Positions 33,488 through 46,487 of a stretch of DNA of 64,000 nucleotides are shown one piece after another. The notes beneath the pieces were generated by a model. The model saw nothing but the letters and a program-made list of their open reading frames with translations, was not told the DNA's origin and searched no databases. The position numbers and the translations under genes were made by a program. The stretch is from Ursus arctos (lineage: Eukaryota; Chordata; Mammalia; Carnivora; Ursidae). How positions within the stretch are numbered: position 1 is the first letter of the stretch; each line of letters opens with the position of its first letter. The stretch covers positions 42,172,475 through 42,236,474 of the forward strand of contig NW_026622808.1 of NCBI RefSeq assembly GCF_023065955.2, in the 5' to 3' direction.

Positions 33488-33652
33488 GACTACTACCGGT
33501 AGGACGACTTCTCCTCCTACTACCATTACTACTACTACCTATGCCCAGTGCTTACACACAGTAGGTGCTAATAATTTGTTGAAAAAATGAACTGCTACCA
33601 TCACTACTACCATTATGGCTATATCGTTACTACTACCACCACCACCACCAAG
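33488..33652. repeat. Degenerate ACT/ACC triplet-rich tract
   Basis: Scattered runs of ACT and ACC triplets at 33488-33541, 33592-33612 and 33629-33652, with unique sequence between them, suggest a decayed trinucleotide repeat. Confidence 0.6.
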
Positions 33653-33689
33653 TAATCCTGTTTGCTTTCCATTAAAAAGCCAATGGCAA

Positions 33690-33790
33690 GGATTATGCCT
33701 GGATTATCTCAATTATCATCCCCATTTTACAGATGAGACCACAGGCACAGGGAAATACCCTAAGACAAACAATATGGGTAGAACTGGAAT
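33690..33790 (-). mobile_element. MIR fragment, minus strand
   Basis: 'TCATCCCCATTTTACAGATG' followed by 'agaccacaggcacagggaaatac' is the complement of the MIR core. Confidence 0.75.
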
Positions 33791-33794
33791 AATA

Positions 33795-34540
33795 ATGTTG
33801 TTATTATTACTCTTGGCCAAACAAACTTGGAGAAGTGAGGAAAAGGCTGAGGGTTAAGGACAAGGTTGTACTTAGTGCCTCTATTTTGGTCTCTTAAGCA
33901 CTTTTTTTTTTTTTTTTTCACTGAAAGGAACCAGGGATCCTTAAACAAATGGCAGATTGTAGATCTGGCACAGGAAATGGACATGATGAACGAGGAAATT
34001 CGTCATAGGAAGTTATCAAGCCTACTAGAGTCATGTCAGTAGGACTTGGAGCCAACTTGAAAGGGGCTCCCAGTGGCCAAAGATGAATCCATTTGAACGT
34101 CAAAAACAACTTTGAACGTGGTAGAATGAAACAGATCTAATGCATAAAAATCCATGAGTTCCTTAATGGTATATATAAGAAAATCATTGGTCACCTTTAG
34201 AAGTTATTAAGGTACCAACTCATAATTCAGAAAATATATAAGGGAAAGAATTAAGCTTTTACCCTAACTTTCTGTATAGACTGCATTTCAAGAGAACCAA
34301 ATAGGAATTGAAAGTTCCATATTGAGGAATCACAGCTAATAAGAGCATGAGGAACGACAGAATTAGAAAATCACCATCTGCAACTCTTAATGAAGTAATG
34401 GTTCTAGGCAACTACCATTGATGGTTCCTAAAACATAAGTTTAAAGCTTGATGGGGAACTTGATATTGAAGAGATCAGACTGACAACACCTGAATACATG
34501 AGTCAATCCTAACCTAACTAAAAGTGGGATGACCAGACAT
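33795..34540. other. Unique non-coding sequence
   Basis: A run of 18 T near 33902-33919. Otherwise nothing recognisable. Confidence 0.4.
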
Positions 34541-34545
34541 TACAT

Positions 34546-34759
34546 CAGTGGCTTCCAAACTTTGCTGCACATTAGCATCAGGGAAGGAGGCAGGGACAGC
34601 TCTTAAAAATCCCAATGTCCAAGTTACAGTCCATGGCAATTAAATCATAATGTCTGGGATAGTAATCAAGTATCAGTAGGGTTTTTCTTTTTCTTTCTTT
34701 TTTTTTTCTTAAAGATTTGTCGGATGATTCCAATGTAAAGCAAAGTTTGGGAGCCACTG
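34546..34759 (+). mobile_element. MER5A-type hAT-Charlie DNA transposon
   Basis: The terminal inverted repeats are visible: CAGTGGCTTCCAAACTTTGC at the left and the complement of CAGTGGCTCCCAAACTTTGC at the right (one mismatch over 20). The internal 'ttagcatcaggg' and 'caattaaatcataatgtctggg' fit MER5A. A T/C-rich stretch ending TTAAAGATTT (about 34682-34717) interrupts the right half. The flanking 8-mers CATTACAT and TATTTTAT agree at 5 of 8, so the target duplication is eroded. It is non-autonomous, with no transposase. Confidence 0.85.
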
Positions 34760-36060
34760 TATTTTATGGCTCATGGGGTAACACGTGGGAGATACACAAT
34801 GCCCCCTGTGATATGTTACTAGTAACAACCTCTAAGTCTAACTAAATATCTACTAGAAATATGAGGAATAAACATTCAAACAATGACACTACAAGGAAAT
34901 AATTAGCAAGTGTAGGGTTTTCAATGGAGAAAAAGGGCCCTTCCTCCCCCCCCCCCCACACACACAAATGGCATCTTAAAAATGGTGATGGGAAGTACCT
35001 TCTTTAAATATAGCTGGAAGAGCCATGCTTCTGGCTATGAAGGAGTAACTTGTATCAGACTAATCCTCCGAAAGAAAACAATTATACTAATGCAAGGAAT
35101 AAAACATAAGACCAACTGTTTGAAAGCACTGCAGAACCACCAAGGCAACCAGGATTTAAGCAGAAAATGAAAGCTCATTGAAGTCAGCCCTATATTTACA
35201 GCAGCTTTTTGTCCTAAGGGCATCTGTTAATTTGCATTGTGGGGATATTCGCCAAGTAGAAAGCAGCAGCCTATAGCTTCCAAGAGCTTCTCTGTGTTGA
35301 AGAGATAAAACTTGAAGTTAAGTGCTACAGAAGTAGCAGCTAGGACTTGAGGAGCTAAGATTTTTGAGAAGGGGGGGGGGCACAGAGAAGTGACTTCAAC
35401 ATTCCCAATTCAATTTCCTCTCTAGACCCTCGCAAATTCCTAACCTACAAATGTGGAGTGGGGGACCAAAAAGCTAAGCAGAAATCAATTGCTAAGAGAC
35501 TCAACAGCTAAGGAACAATTTTGTCAGTCCAGTAATGATTGGAAGACAAATGCTGGAATTTAGAACCTGCTAAGGACAAAGGGCCATGGTAAACATCCCA
35601 GACGCTCAGCTGAGAAACTGATGGCTTGAGTTGTTAGAACAAATAGGAAATAAACAAGACACAACTTTGAAAAAAATCTCATTTCTTGATTAGATCAACG
35701 TGACCTGTTCATACTGTGTCCACCCACCAGAATATTAACATGTCTCTGGAAGAAGATAATAAAATCTACATGAAAGGTAATACTAAGAGGAACTAGAGGG
35801 AGTTATTTGGGCAGAAGAAGACATTCCAGATGAAAGCACAGAATGCAGAATGCAATGAAGAGTACCAGATTGGGGTAAATATGTGGGTAAATTCTGAATA
35901 AATAAAACTGTTTAAAAATGGCTTGGTGTGGGATTGAATTACATGGCAACAATAACACAGAGAGGAGGCAGTATAGGTGGCAAATGGATGCATTATAGGT
36001 TTCCTAAAACCAAAATAAAAACTCAGGAGACAGATTTTCAGACTGGATTAATAAAACAAA
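34760..36060. other. Unique non-coding sequence
   Basis: A C-run near 34947 and a G-run near 35371. No repeat family, exon or RNA gene recognised. Confidence 0.4.
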
Positions 36061-36064
36061 ACAT

Positions 36065-38170
36065 AAAAGAAAAATCTTAAGTAAAGATCAGGAAGTCAAA
36101 CTGTTTTTATTCACAGATGACATGATCATGGATGTAGAAAAGCTTAAAAATCTGCAAAAAGACTAACAGAATAATAAATGAATTTGTCAGGTCAAAGGAT
36201 ATGAAGGCAACATACAAAAATCAATACTATTTCTAACACAAGAAATGAATAATTAGAAAATAAAACTGAAAGTACAATTTCATTTACCATGCCACCCCAA
36301 AACGAAGTATGTGCAAGATTTTTGTACTAAAACCCAGAAAACATTGTAAAAAGAAATTAAGGAACTAAATAAAGGAAAGATATAGCATATTCCTAGATTC
36401 CACTGAAAGATTCAATATTGTCAAAATGGCATTTCTCTCAAAAATCAATCTAAAGATTCAATGCAATTCCAATCAAAATCACAACAGGACTTTTTGTAGA
36501 AACTGACAAACTGATTATAATTGATATGAAATGCAAATGAATGAAAACAGACCAAGGCAATTTTAATATAGAAGTACAGAATCAGAGAACACAAACTACT
36601 TGGTTTTAAGAATGACTATAAAGTCACACTAACCAAACAGTGTGTTATTAGTGAAAGAATAAATTAATCAAGGAAAACAGATGGAGAGTCCAGAAATAGA
36701 CCCATACATAAATGCTCAATCGATTTTTGACAAAGATGCGAGAGCAATTCAATGATAGAATAGAGTCTTTTTTGATAAACAGTGCTAGAACAATTATAGA
36801 TTCATATTGGGGAGAAGGCCAGAGGAAAGAACACTGACTCTTACCTTATACCATACACAAATATCACCACAAAATTATCATAAACCAAACTTCTAGAAGA
36901 AATCATGGGGGAAAAAAATCTTTGCAAACTTGGAGTAGACTAAGATTCCTTAGAAAGGATCAAAAACCATGATAGACCAAAATTTTAAACTTCTACGTTC
37001 TAAAAGCCACTGCAGAGCAATAGAAGAATATATCTGCAACATACATATCTGACAAAGGACTTGTATCTAGAATACATAAAGAACTCCTACAACTCAACAA
37101 GAAAGGGGGGAAAAGCCAAAGATTTAAAAACACTGCACACACAAAAAGTTACACTGATGGCAAGTAAGTACATGAAGAGGTATTCAACGTCATTAGTCAT
37201 CAAGAATCACAAACCAAAACCACAACGAGATACCAGCACACACCCATTAGAACAATTAAAATTTAAAAGAGAGACCTTGCCAAAGGTTGGCAAGAATGTA
37301 CAGCAACTGGAATGCCCATACATTAATAGTGTGAATTAGAAAAAAAAAAAAAAAGGCACAATCACTTTAGAAAACTACTTCTTTAAAGTTTTACACATAG
37401 CCATAATATACAACTCAAATACAGCACCATAAGATTTTTATTTATCTAGAGAAATGAAAATATGTCCACGCAAATATCTGTGCACATGTGGTTTTATTCA
37501 AAATAATCCAAACCTGTAAACAACCCAAAAGTAAACCAGTGAGTGAATGAAAGAATAATACAAAATGTAAAATGCCCACATAATGGAATACTACTGAGCA
37601 ATAAAAGGGAACAAACTACTAATACTTGCAACCACCTATATGACTCTCCAAACCATATGGTCAATGAAGGAAATCAGACATAAAAGAGTACATATTGTAG
37701 GATTCAATTTCTTTAAAATTTAGAAAATGAAAAAAAAATCTCCAGTGACACTAACCAAATCAGTGGTTGCCTGAAAGCTGGGACTGGTGGGAGGGAATGA
37801 CTGCAAGTCAACATGAGTTAACTTTTCATGGCAATAGAAATGTTCAGTATCTTGGGGTGCGTGGGTGGCTCAGTTGGTTCAGCGTCTGACTCTTGATTTC
37901 AGCTCAGGATATTATCTCAGGGTTGTGAGATCGAGCCCCATGCTTGGGGTGCTGCCTCTCCCTCTCCTTCTTCTTCTCCCCTCTCCCTCTCCAAAAAAAA
38001 AAAAAAAAAAAAGACAAGATAAAAGAAAAAAAAAGAAATGTTCTGCATCTTGATGGTGGTGGTAGTTTCATGGGTGCATGCTTCTTTTAAAATCCATTGA
38101 ACTATATTCTCTTTTAATGGGTGCAGTTAATTACATAGAAATTATATCTCAGTAAGTTGATTTTTTTAAG
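36065..38170 (+). mobile_element. Old L1, sense, interrupted by a SINEC
   Basis: ORF2-derived sequence runs from 'TTCACAGATGACATGATCAT' through 'caatgcaattccaatcaaaatcacaacagg', 'aggtattcaacgtcattagtcatcaagaa' and 'ggaatactactgagcaataaaa' to a 3' end near 'aattatatctcagtaagttg'. Many frame breaks show it is dead. The 92-codon frame at 37061-37339 is an ORF2 remnant. A SINEC sits at 37854-38033. Confidence 0.88.
37854..38033 (+). mobile_element. SINEC inserted in L1
   Basis: GGGGTGCGTGGGTGGCTCAG head, 'TCAGGGTTGTGAGATCGAGC' body and a poly-A tail. An 18-bp target duplication lies at 37836-37853 (AGAAATGTTCAGTATCTT) and 38034-38051 with two mismatches, so it is older than the copies with perfect repeats. 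Confidence 0.93.
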
Positions 38171-38175
38171 AAGCA

Positions 38176-38465
38176 GTTGAAGTTCCCCAAAAGTAGCCAG
38201 ACAAAAAAGATGACATGTTGTAGGATTCCATTACATAATGTGAAAAAAATGGGCAAAACCAATCTATGATACTAGAACAATGGCTATCTTGGAGGGAAGG
38301 TGTACATGTAATGACTGGGAAGCTTCTGGGTGCTAGTGATGTTCTATATCTTTACTAATTAGTAGTTACATGGGGTGTTCATTTTTTAAGCATTAATTAA
38401 GCACTTAGTGTATGCACTTCTGGTGTGTTTTTGTTATACTTAAAAAAAATTAAGACTAGGTAACC
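38176..38465 (+). mobile_element. Second L1M 3' end, sense
   Basis: 'tggctatcttggagggaagg', 'agtagttacatggggtgttcatttttt' and 'cacttctggtgtgtttttgttatactt' followed by A-rich sequence matches an L1M 3' untranslated region. It lies directly behind the previous L1. Confidence 0.65.
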
Positions 38466-40030
38466 TTCAGAAATTAAAAGAAACTTGATGTAGCTGCCAA
38501 TTGCAATGTGAAGATACTGTATGGCTTTTGATTTGAAAAACTCAGCTGAAAAGAATTTTGAGGGAATGGAAGAAAATTGAACATGGACTATTTATTGGCA
38601 TCAAAGAATCATTGTTCACTTCATTGCATGTGTGCTACAGGTACTTTTAAAGTCCTTATCTGTTAAAGAAACATAAAAATGTATTTACAGGTGAAATGAT
38701 ATGATGAACAAGATTCACTACAAAATATTACAGAAAAAATATGCATGGGTGTAGATGATGGGATGTTGATCATCATGGAAGCTGGACAAAAGGCTCATGG
38801 GATGGCATACAGGGTCAGAGAGGGTGTGAAGATGTATATTATGCCTGTGACCAAAATCCTCTTCTTTGTACTCTAAAGATCAAAATATCTACAGCATCAA
38901 AATGCCCTATTTCAGAACACACATGGCAAGAAATTTCTCAGGGGTCCAGAAACATGACAAGCAGGAATAGAATGAAATTTATGAGAGCCCAATTAGGTCC
39001 TGAATGACAGCCAGGCAGATATAGGATGACAAACAGTGCCTTTCCTTCCTCCAGAGACTGATCTATTTTGAGTCCGAAGTGAGGAGAGTTGAGGGCAGAT
39101 TATCCAGGGGATTTCACCATTGTTCTTCTGGTCTCTGGTTATCTGACTCTGAAGGCTACCCAGGTATTGGGAAGGGGAGAATATAATAGGTAGCCAAAAA
39201 ACAGATTATGATGGTATCGGTAGGAATCCCAGCAGGAAGAGGTCATAATCATCTACAACTTTGAAGAGAATTAAATGAAGGCACTACTTTTGGAGGTGCA
39301 GGTAGGGCTATAAGTTAAGGATGCTGAGACCTCTGGGACTAGCTGCAGCCTCTACCACCTGGATCAAAAAGAGCAAAGGGAGAGACTGCATTACCAGAGC
39401 CTGAGGAGGTAAGGGAAGTGGGGACTACCACTATGAGATGGATCCATGCTGGGACGTAGACCTCAACACCTTCTCACCCTTCTCTCTTCCCATTACCTCA
39501 TGTCTCTATCGATCTCTATCGACCAAATTGAACTGAAAACAACAGTCATGGGAATCCAGGTGATGCAGTCCATAGAGGTCAGACTTTTGGCGAGTCCTCT
39601 CACCCAAGCAGGGCAGAAAAGGTCACCCAGTAGACTACAGAGATGGGGCGGAGAATAACACTCCTCAAGGGAGAATTTACACCACACTGGAATACATAAG
39701 GTCTTCAAATCTGCAAACAGAGCTCATAGCCATTTGGTAAAATCTCAAATTCAGTCAGACCTATGGTTTCACAACAATGAGTATTCAAAGATTGTTTCAC
39801 AATATAATACACAGAGCATTGGGTTAAGGAGCTACTCCTACTAAGACTTGGGACTTATAAAATTAAAAAATATCTTTCTATATTAAACATTTCTGAACTA
39901 AATGGACAGAAAAGAACAGAAAGTGGGTTGCATTTTCCATGGAGATTTAACCATCTCTCTATTAAAGAGAAGAATCCAGAGCAAAGTTACCACAAGTAGA
40001 AATACAACTCCAAGCCCAGACAAGGAGCAT
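38466..40030. other. Unique non-coding sequence, about 1.5 kb
   Basis: No recognised repeat, exon or RNA gene. Frames at 39446-39658 and 39493-39708 overlap on opposite strands. Confidence 0.4.
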
Positions 40031-40034
40031 CACC

Positions 40035-40495
40035 TTGTCCTGGCCCATTAGGCCCTTATGGACTGGCCTTTCCCTGCCTTCCCATGGGCATCTCCCACCT
40101 CTCTCCCTCTTACCCTCCAGGGGTGTGGGAGCCTATCATGGTTGGTGATGCCAACTCTGCTTCCTCCCACCGTGGGCTTTGCCTCTGCTGCTCCTCTGCC
40201 CTCAATGTGTTTTCCTCCCTTTCCCTTCTGTTAACTCCTACCTCAGCTCAACTGTCACTTCCCAAGGGAGGCTTTCCCAACTTTCCTAGTCATGCATTCA
40301 TAGCACCCAATCCTTTCCTGCATGGAAGCTCTTCCACATATTTTGGTATGACTTCTTGCTAGCCCTTCTACCCCACTAAAGTGCAGCTCCACATGGCAAG
40401 GACCATGTGTACCTTATGCTCCATGACATTTCCAGGGCCTCACGCACTCTTTGGCTCACAAGAGGCACACAGTTATTGTTGAATAAATGAATCCT
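40035..40495 (+). mobile_element. L2 LINE 3' region, long fragment
   Basis: The order 'TGGCCCATTAGGCCCTTATG', 'ttaactcctacctcagctcaactgtcacttcccaagggaggctttccc', 'aagtgcagctccacatggcaagg' and 'cagttattgttgaataaatga' follows the L2 3' consensus over about 450 bp. The 92-codon frame at 40084-40362 lies within it and is not a gene. Confidence 0.85.
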
Positions 40496-40667
40496 CAGTA
40501 CAAGAGAACATTTTTTCCATTCAAGGGACAGTCTTAGCTTTTTAATTTTTTTTCTTTCAATATACAACATAATTTTGTGGGTTTTTCCCCCCCAAAATTA
40601 CATTACTGGGAACTCTCAATTATCTGATTGTTTCTTATATTCCTTATAAGAAAATGATCTGTATTGC

Positions 40668-40875
40668 TTTTTTAAAAGATTTTATTTATGTATTTATTTT
40701 AGAGAGAAAGAGAAAGAACAGGGGGAGGAACAAAGGGGGAGAGAGAAAGAATCTCAAGCAGACATTGCCCTAAGCACAGAGCCCATCGCAAGGCTCAATC
40801 CCATGACCTTGAGATCATGACCTGAGCTGAAACCAAGAGCCTGCCACCTAAGTGACTGAGCTACCAAGGCACCCC
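40668..40875 (-). mobile_element. SINEC, minus strand
   Basis: TTTTTTTAAAAGATTTTATT, GA-rich part, 'CCTTGAGATCATGACCTGAG' and the complement of the head ending CCAAGGCACCCC. Flanking TAAGAAAATGATCT (40647-40660) and TAAGAAAATTATCT (40876-40889) form a target duplication with one mismatch. Confidence 0.92.
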
Positions 40876-41264
40876 TAAGAAAATTATCTTTAATGAGAGT
40901 TTTTTAAAACAATGTACAAATTATGCTTAGGATCCATATACATCCAACTTAATCTCATAGTCCATGTTTTGTACAACTGCTCCTCTAAGACATCACTTGC
41001 AGGCACTCCAAGCAAGAAAGACTTCACCACATATTCTGGATTCCATTTAAAATGCAAGAAGGTAACCACATAATTCTGTAGGGGGTTTTTAACAAGGGTT
41101 AAAACCCAAAGGACTTCAGAAAATTCTCAATTATCTAGAATGATTGGCTGTTTTCTTAACTGACATTACTTGCAGGCACTCAAGAAGGGTCTGGTGAATG
41201 GGGGCAGACATTTGTTGAACAGTTAGTATTTGCAGCTACTGGGCAAGGAGTTTTAATAGTAACA

Positions 41265-41440
41265 AAAACAATGACCAACATTTAGTGGGAATTTTATGTG
41301 GCAGGTGCTTTGTTGACACACAAACTATACATTGTCTCATGATCCTCCCAATAATCCAATGAGATGAGTTATTTTGCCCAGACACAGAGAGACTAAGTAA
41401 TTTGTTGACGGCTACACAGCCAGAGCTGGGATTCATTTCC
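41265..41440 (-). mobile_element. MIR, minus strand
   Basis: 'gcaggtgctttgttgacaca', 'tgatcctcccaataatccaatgagatgag' and 'CACAGAGAGACTAAGTAATT' to 'cacagccagagctgggattc' follow the complement of MIR. Confidence 0.8.
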
Positions 41441-43572
41441 AAGATTTTAAAAGTTGCTTTCCCCCTTGCTCCTCCTCATCTACCTCATTCAATCCCAACA
41501 ATCCAAGAAGCAGGAAGATGGTGTTCAAGATTTTTAAACACAAAACCTTACTATAAAATAAATGTTAAGTAGAGCCCAATATCAGGTAGAAAGAAGAGAA
41601 GATGCTTTGAGCTTAAGAAGGGGTAAAGAATGAGGAATCCCATCAAAGGACCCCAGGTTCTAGTGCTGCAGCTGGAGAAGGTCTAGCCAACTCTGCAGCA
41701 AAATATGGGAAATGCTGTTATAAATTAAGAAACTGGAGTTGAAGTACCAAGAAATCTGCCCATGTTTAATCATCTAATAAATGACAGAGCAGTAATTTAA
41801 ACCTTAATCAGGATGACTCCAGTGTTCACTTATACACATGGACAGATGACTATTGCCAGAATAGTTACTTCTTAAGACATATTAAAACTAACCCAAAATT
41901 CTAGTTGCAATTAAACCATTTCCAATGCAAGGAAAGATTTAGAAGTTCACACAGTAAGTTTTCCAAGTTACCCAAGATAAAATACACCAGAAGACACTAT
42001 TTATTTATTTATTTATTAAATAAACACTGAAGTACATCTTAACTGTATGAAGGTAAATCCTGGATCTGGGATCACAAATACAAAAAGGCATTTTAATAAA
42101 ACTAAGTCACCTGCATTGTTATGTCTGTGCATGTGCTGTGAATATAAAGCCTAGAGACAGAGTTTTAGATATACCCATATTTTCCTCAGCCACAAAAAAT
42201 CAACAATGACTACCTTAGTTCTTCAGCATCTTCATACCATTATACTCATTTCATAAATCAATGGTAATAAGTCATCCAAACCAGAAAGAACAAATTGACT
42301 GGCAGAATAGATTTCTTTCTTCTGTAAATACTCCTTACTATTTATCGTTAGAATCATCTGATATCTTTAAGATTTAGAATCTATATTCTGTTGAGGGTAT
42401 CTTTCAAATTTGGAACAATCCCCAGGGTTCTTAAAAGTATGTTTCTGAAGGATGGCCCTCACCAAAACAATGCTCTATGGTCAAACATGTTTGGAAATGC
42501 CACACACTGTATAGCCACTTTGGAAATTTACAATATACACTGCGGACTTTAAGAAGATCCCACAGCAAGTTAAGTCTTGGTAAGTGGACATCAATTTCTA
42601 AAACATATTTCACTACGAGCCAGTTTTATTTCAAATAATTCCTCTTACTATCCTGGGGATCATATTTGAGGACATGCTATACTGGAGGAAAGATGTTCTA
42701 GAATAGATAGGTTTGGGAGACTGAAAAAAAAACAAAATTTAACTACTCTCTCTGACAACGTCATTGTATCCATCTCTCTTTTCTTCATCATTGTCTGCCC
42801 TACCCCAATGTTTTTGTTTTCTGATTAATTTAAACCTTGAAATGGGAGATATTATTAAGAAAAAATGAGAAAAATAATTTTTGAATAACTTAAACTTGAC
42901 AGTCTGAAATATTGACATTTTGAAATAAATTGATTAATGTTAGTTCCAAAGGCAAATTATTTTACTAAAAAATGATTTGATTAGTCCAAATAGGTACTTA
43001 ACATTTATTGATATATGTTAAATATATGGGTCTGTACTTAGGAGTTTATATATATCATTTCTACTCAGAAATGAACATACAGATACACCTTTATGTAACA
43101 AGTATACTGAACAAGCATAATTCATAACATAAAACATTTTTATTTTTCTTGTCCACGGTCCCTCTAAACTTGATTAGGTGTTAATGATCTTCCTCTGCTC
43201 TTGGATAAAAACTCTAGCCGGCCCATGAGTTTGCTTTTCACAGGTAATAGACAATTCTAGAACCACTTCAAGTTATAAACAGAAATTCCACAACATGTAC
43301 TAAGCAAACATCTGCCCTTGCCTTTGTGTTGACTCTCTTCCCTGGTCCTGCTTCAGTCTGACACGTATAGTAGGGTGATGGTCATGGTGATTTTCTCCTT
43401 CTCCCCCATACTGCCCCTGCCATTCCCTTACCCTATTAGCTAATGTTCTGATTCTCCCAAGGTTGAAAAAATTAAAGGACAGGAGAGCTCTTTCTATGCT
43501 GATTCTGTTATAACTTGGCTTTGCTCTCTCTGGACCTGTAGTACATGGGGACGTATTAGGAGCTGTCTGTAT
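41441..43572. other. Repeat-poor non-coding sequence, about 2.1 kb
   Basis: A short (TTTA)n run near 42000-42018 and generally AT-rich sequence. No transposon, exon or RNA gene recognised. Confidence 0.4.
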
Positions 43573-43766
43573 GGGGCGCCTGGGAAGCTCAGCTGGTAGA
43601 GCGTCCCACTCTTGATTTCAGCTCAGGTCATGATGTTAGGGTGTGAGATCGAGCACCACGGCAGGCTCCATGCTGGGCATGGATTCTCAAGATTCTCTCC
43701 CTCTGTCTCTTTCTCTCTCTCTCCCTCTGCCTCTCCCCCCATCTCTTAAAAAAGAAAAAAAAAAAG
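43573..43766 (+). mobile_element. SINEC, full length
   Basis: GGGGCGCCTGGGAAGCTCAG head, 'GGTCATGATGTTAGGGTGTG' body, CT-rich region and A-rich tail. Flanks 'ggagctgtctgtat' and 'ggagttttctgtgtat' may be an eroded target duplication. The 128-codon plus frame at 43643-44029 starts inside it and has a poly-Ser/Leu/Pro artefact. Confidence 0.92.
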
Positions 43767-46226
43767 GAGTTTTCTGTGTATCTGGCAAATTGTTTGAGCT
43801 GATGATGAGCTTTCTTGGAGAGCTTGCATGGACTATGCAGAGGTTCCCTAGACCTAGATTCTTCTCTGGGTTGTTCTTTGTGAACCTCTCCTTGAGCCCC
43901 AAGAATCTAGCAATCTGCCTTGGACCTCATATGTTGTGGTTCCCTGACCTTCTTCGCCTACCATTCTTGACTAGATTCAACACAACTCCTCATTGGCTCG
44001 GTCTTCTGCAGTCTGGATCTGGACCCTAGGAAGTACTTGCATATCTCATGCTCTCATAAAACCCGGAAAAGCAGACCAATTTTCAAGCACCAGCACACCC
44101 ATCCTACCACCCACATAGTTGACCAGCCTGTCTTTGCTTTCCCTTCTAGATTTCCTAGGTTGAGTCAGACACTGATGCATGGGCTGCTCTAAATTTCTCA
44201 GGCCTAGTGCAGGCATCAGACCTCTGGGTCCTCCAACTGCAGGAAACACAACTCAGGGCTCTCTGATTAGTCACTTTGATGATGCCTCTCTGGGTTTGGG
44301 GTCATAAAACAGTACTCACCACCATTTCTCCCAAAGGCGTGGTGACAACTCACTGCATGACCACATCTCTCTCCAAAGAAATCTCTTCTCTAGCCCCCTG
44401 TTGACTCTTAACTATTCAAAAATCTTAAGGCACACTCATGACATTCTATATATTGGATAGTTGGTCTTTTGATAGATACCATAGGTACCTTAGTGAAAAC
44501 TCAAACAAGAAGAGACCCATTCTAATATCCTTCTCATCCCACACATACATGTGTGTTTATACTTTATATGCAGTTCCTATAACAACTTCAACTATTTAAG
44601 AGTGATACAAGAATCTCAGCTCTCCCCAGATTCAACAATAATCTCCAGCACTCACTGGTCACTGCTGATTTGGATGGATGGTCATCATTATAAAAGACTT
44701 TACAACCACGAGCTTACCTTGAGAATTTTCCAATTCACTTGTTCCCAGATTAGAATAAATAAAACCTACTTGAATTACGTGGACTTAAAATAGTCTTTCA
44801 ACATATTCCTCACACATTATATTATTCTCAAATTACTAGCTATTGGTGACATTCCTGATAGTGTCCTAGATTTTTCAACTTTTGCAACAGCCCAGATGGT
44901 CAGAAAGAACTTCACCAAATTTGGATCATCATTTTTAATGGAATGATTTTAAATATGCTTTTAACAATTGGCTCAGAGTTATATTGAAAGAAAACTACTT
45001 ACCAGTATTTGCAACCAAGAGAATAGATAATTATCAGAATAAACTAGTAAGTTCTAATACTTATATTCTAAATTGAGAAATAACATAGGGCCAAGGATGT
45101 AAAAATCATACATATGTATTTTTATATATCTTTAAATCAGAAAGTGTGAAAAGTGGTATAAATCTAGTTACTTCTGTCAACATCCGTTGGAAAGAATCCC
45201 ATAAATTCCCCGACTAAAAAAATAATTCTCTAATAGTTAAGTCAGATGTCTAATCATCATCCTTTATCTTGGGCTGTCAAAAAATAAAACAGTTTAGTTC
45301 TATTCACAATAAAACATAAGACACTTTCAGATTCAATTCCTTACAAGGATTTTTCATCTTTTTGTGCTCAAGGATCTACAATGACTAAATTAATCAACCA
45401 AAAAGTACATTTAAAGATGCTCTAACTAAGAGAACTTTATGAAAATATGAACATGATTATCTTTGGAGGGAAATTTTCTTTAACATAAAAGGAATTGGAG
45501 AAAATGAAATCAGAAAAAAATATTTAGTTTTGTTTTGTTTGGGAGTTCTTTTTGTTGTGTGTTTTGTTTTGTTTTAAGGAAAAGAATCTCACCAATGATC
45601 TTAGAAGTTAAGGTGTAAAAGTACTTAATTACCCAGATCGTTAAAGATGTAAGGGTAGAGGTGGAGAAAAGGAAAACCCCATAAAATAATATGATTTCAC
45701 TGTCTTCATCTGGCCTTAATTCAAATCAGAACACTTTCGTCCCTGCATGACTCCAAACAATTTACCAAAAAAGAAAAAAAATAGAGAAAAAATGTGTATT
45801 CTTGAAGTAACCCAGAACACATTTTATATGACAAAAACTGCAATGTTATCATTCAGCAATTATGATGCTCTAGTTTATTTATTAAATATCTCAGAATTGC
45901 ACATGATCATGAAGTGGTTCCGGACACAGCAAGAGCTCTTCACTTAATGCAATACAGAATTTTCCCCAGAGCTTCCCCACTACCTCATGTCTTTCTTCCA
46001 TAACCCTGCATGGAGCCCCACAGGAATCGCCTTCAGCCATGAGTTCCCAGGAAAACACACCTGTGTGGAAAGTCATGGAAAAGGGTCCACTGTCTTTACT
46101 TTGTGCGGAAAGAGGTAGGAAATATTTTTTTTCAGGGTAGCTATCCAATGCCTGAGTATTTTTAATACTCCACGGCATGTAGTTTAGTTTGTTTTTAGGG
46201 AGGATGAAAGTTTAAAGCAACACAAG
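43767..46226. other. Repeat-poor non-coding sequence, about 2.4 kb
   Basis: AT-rich in the second half, with GTTTT-type runs near 45530-45575. No transposon, exon or RNA gene recognised. Confidence 0.4.
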
Positions 46227-46474
46227 GAGAGGGGCACCTGGGTGGCTCAGTTGGTTAGAAGTCTCAGTGTTGATTTCAGCTCAGGTCATGATCTCAGGGT
46301 TGTGAGATGGAGCCCCAGATCAGGCTCCCCGCTCAGCAGGGAGTCTGCTTGAGATTCTCTCCCTTTTCCTCTGCCCCTCCCTCTTTGTCCCTCCCCTTGC
46401 TTGTTCTCTCTTTCTCTTTCTCTCCTCTCTCTCTCTCAAAATGGATAAAGAAAGCTTAAAAAAGTAAATAAAAT
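46227..46474 (+). mobile_element. SINEC, full length
   Basis: GGGGCACCTGGGTGGCTCAG head, 'GGTCATGATCTCAGGGTTGT' body, long CT-rich region and A-rich tail. A perfect 13-bp target duplication, AAAGCAACACAAG, lies at 46214-46226 and 46475-46487. Confidence 0.95.
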
Positions 46475-46487
46475 AAAGCAACACAAG

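Noticed and set aside
43643..44029. 128-codon plus-strand frame
   Set aside because: It starts inside a SINEC and runs through its CT-rich part into unique DNA. No conserved domain is visible.
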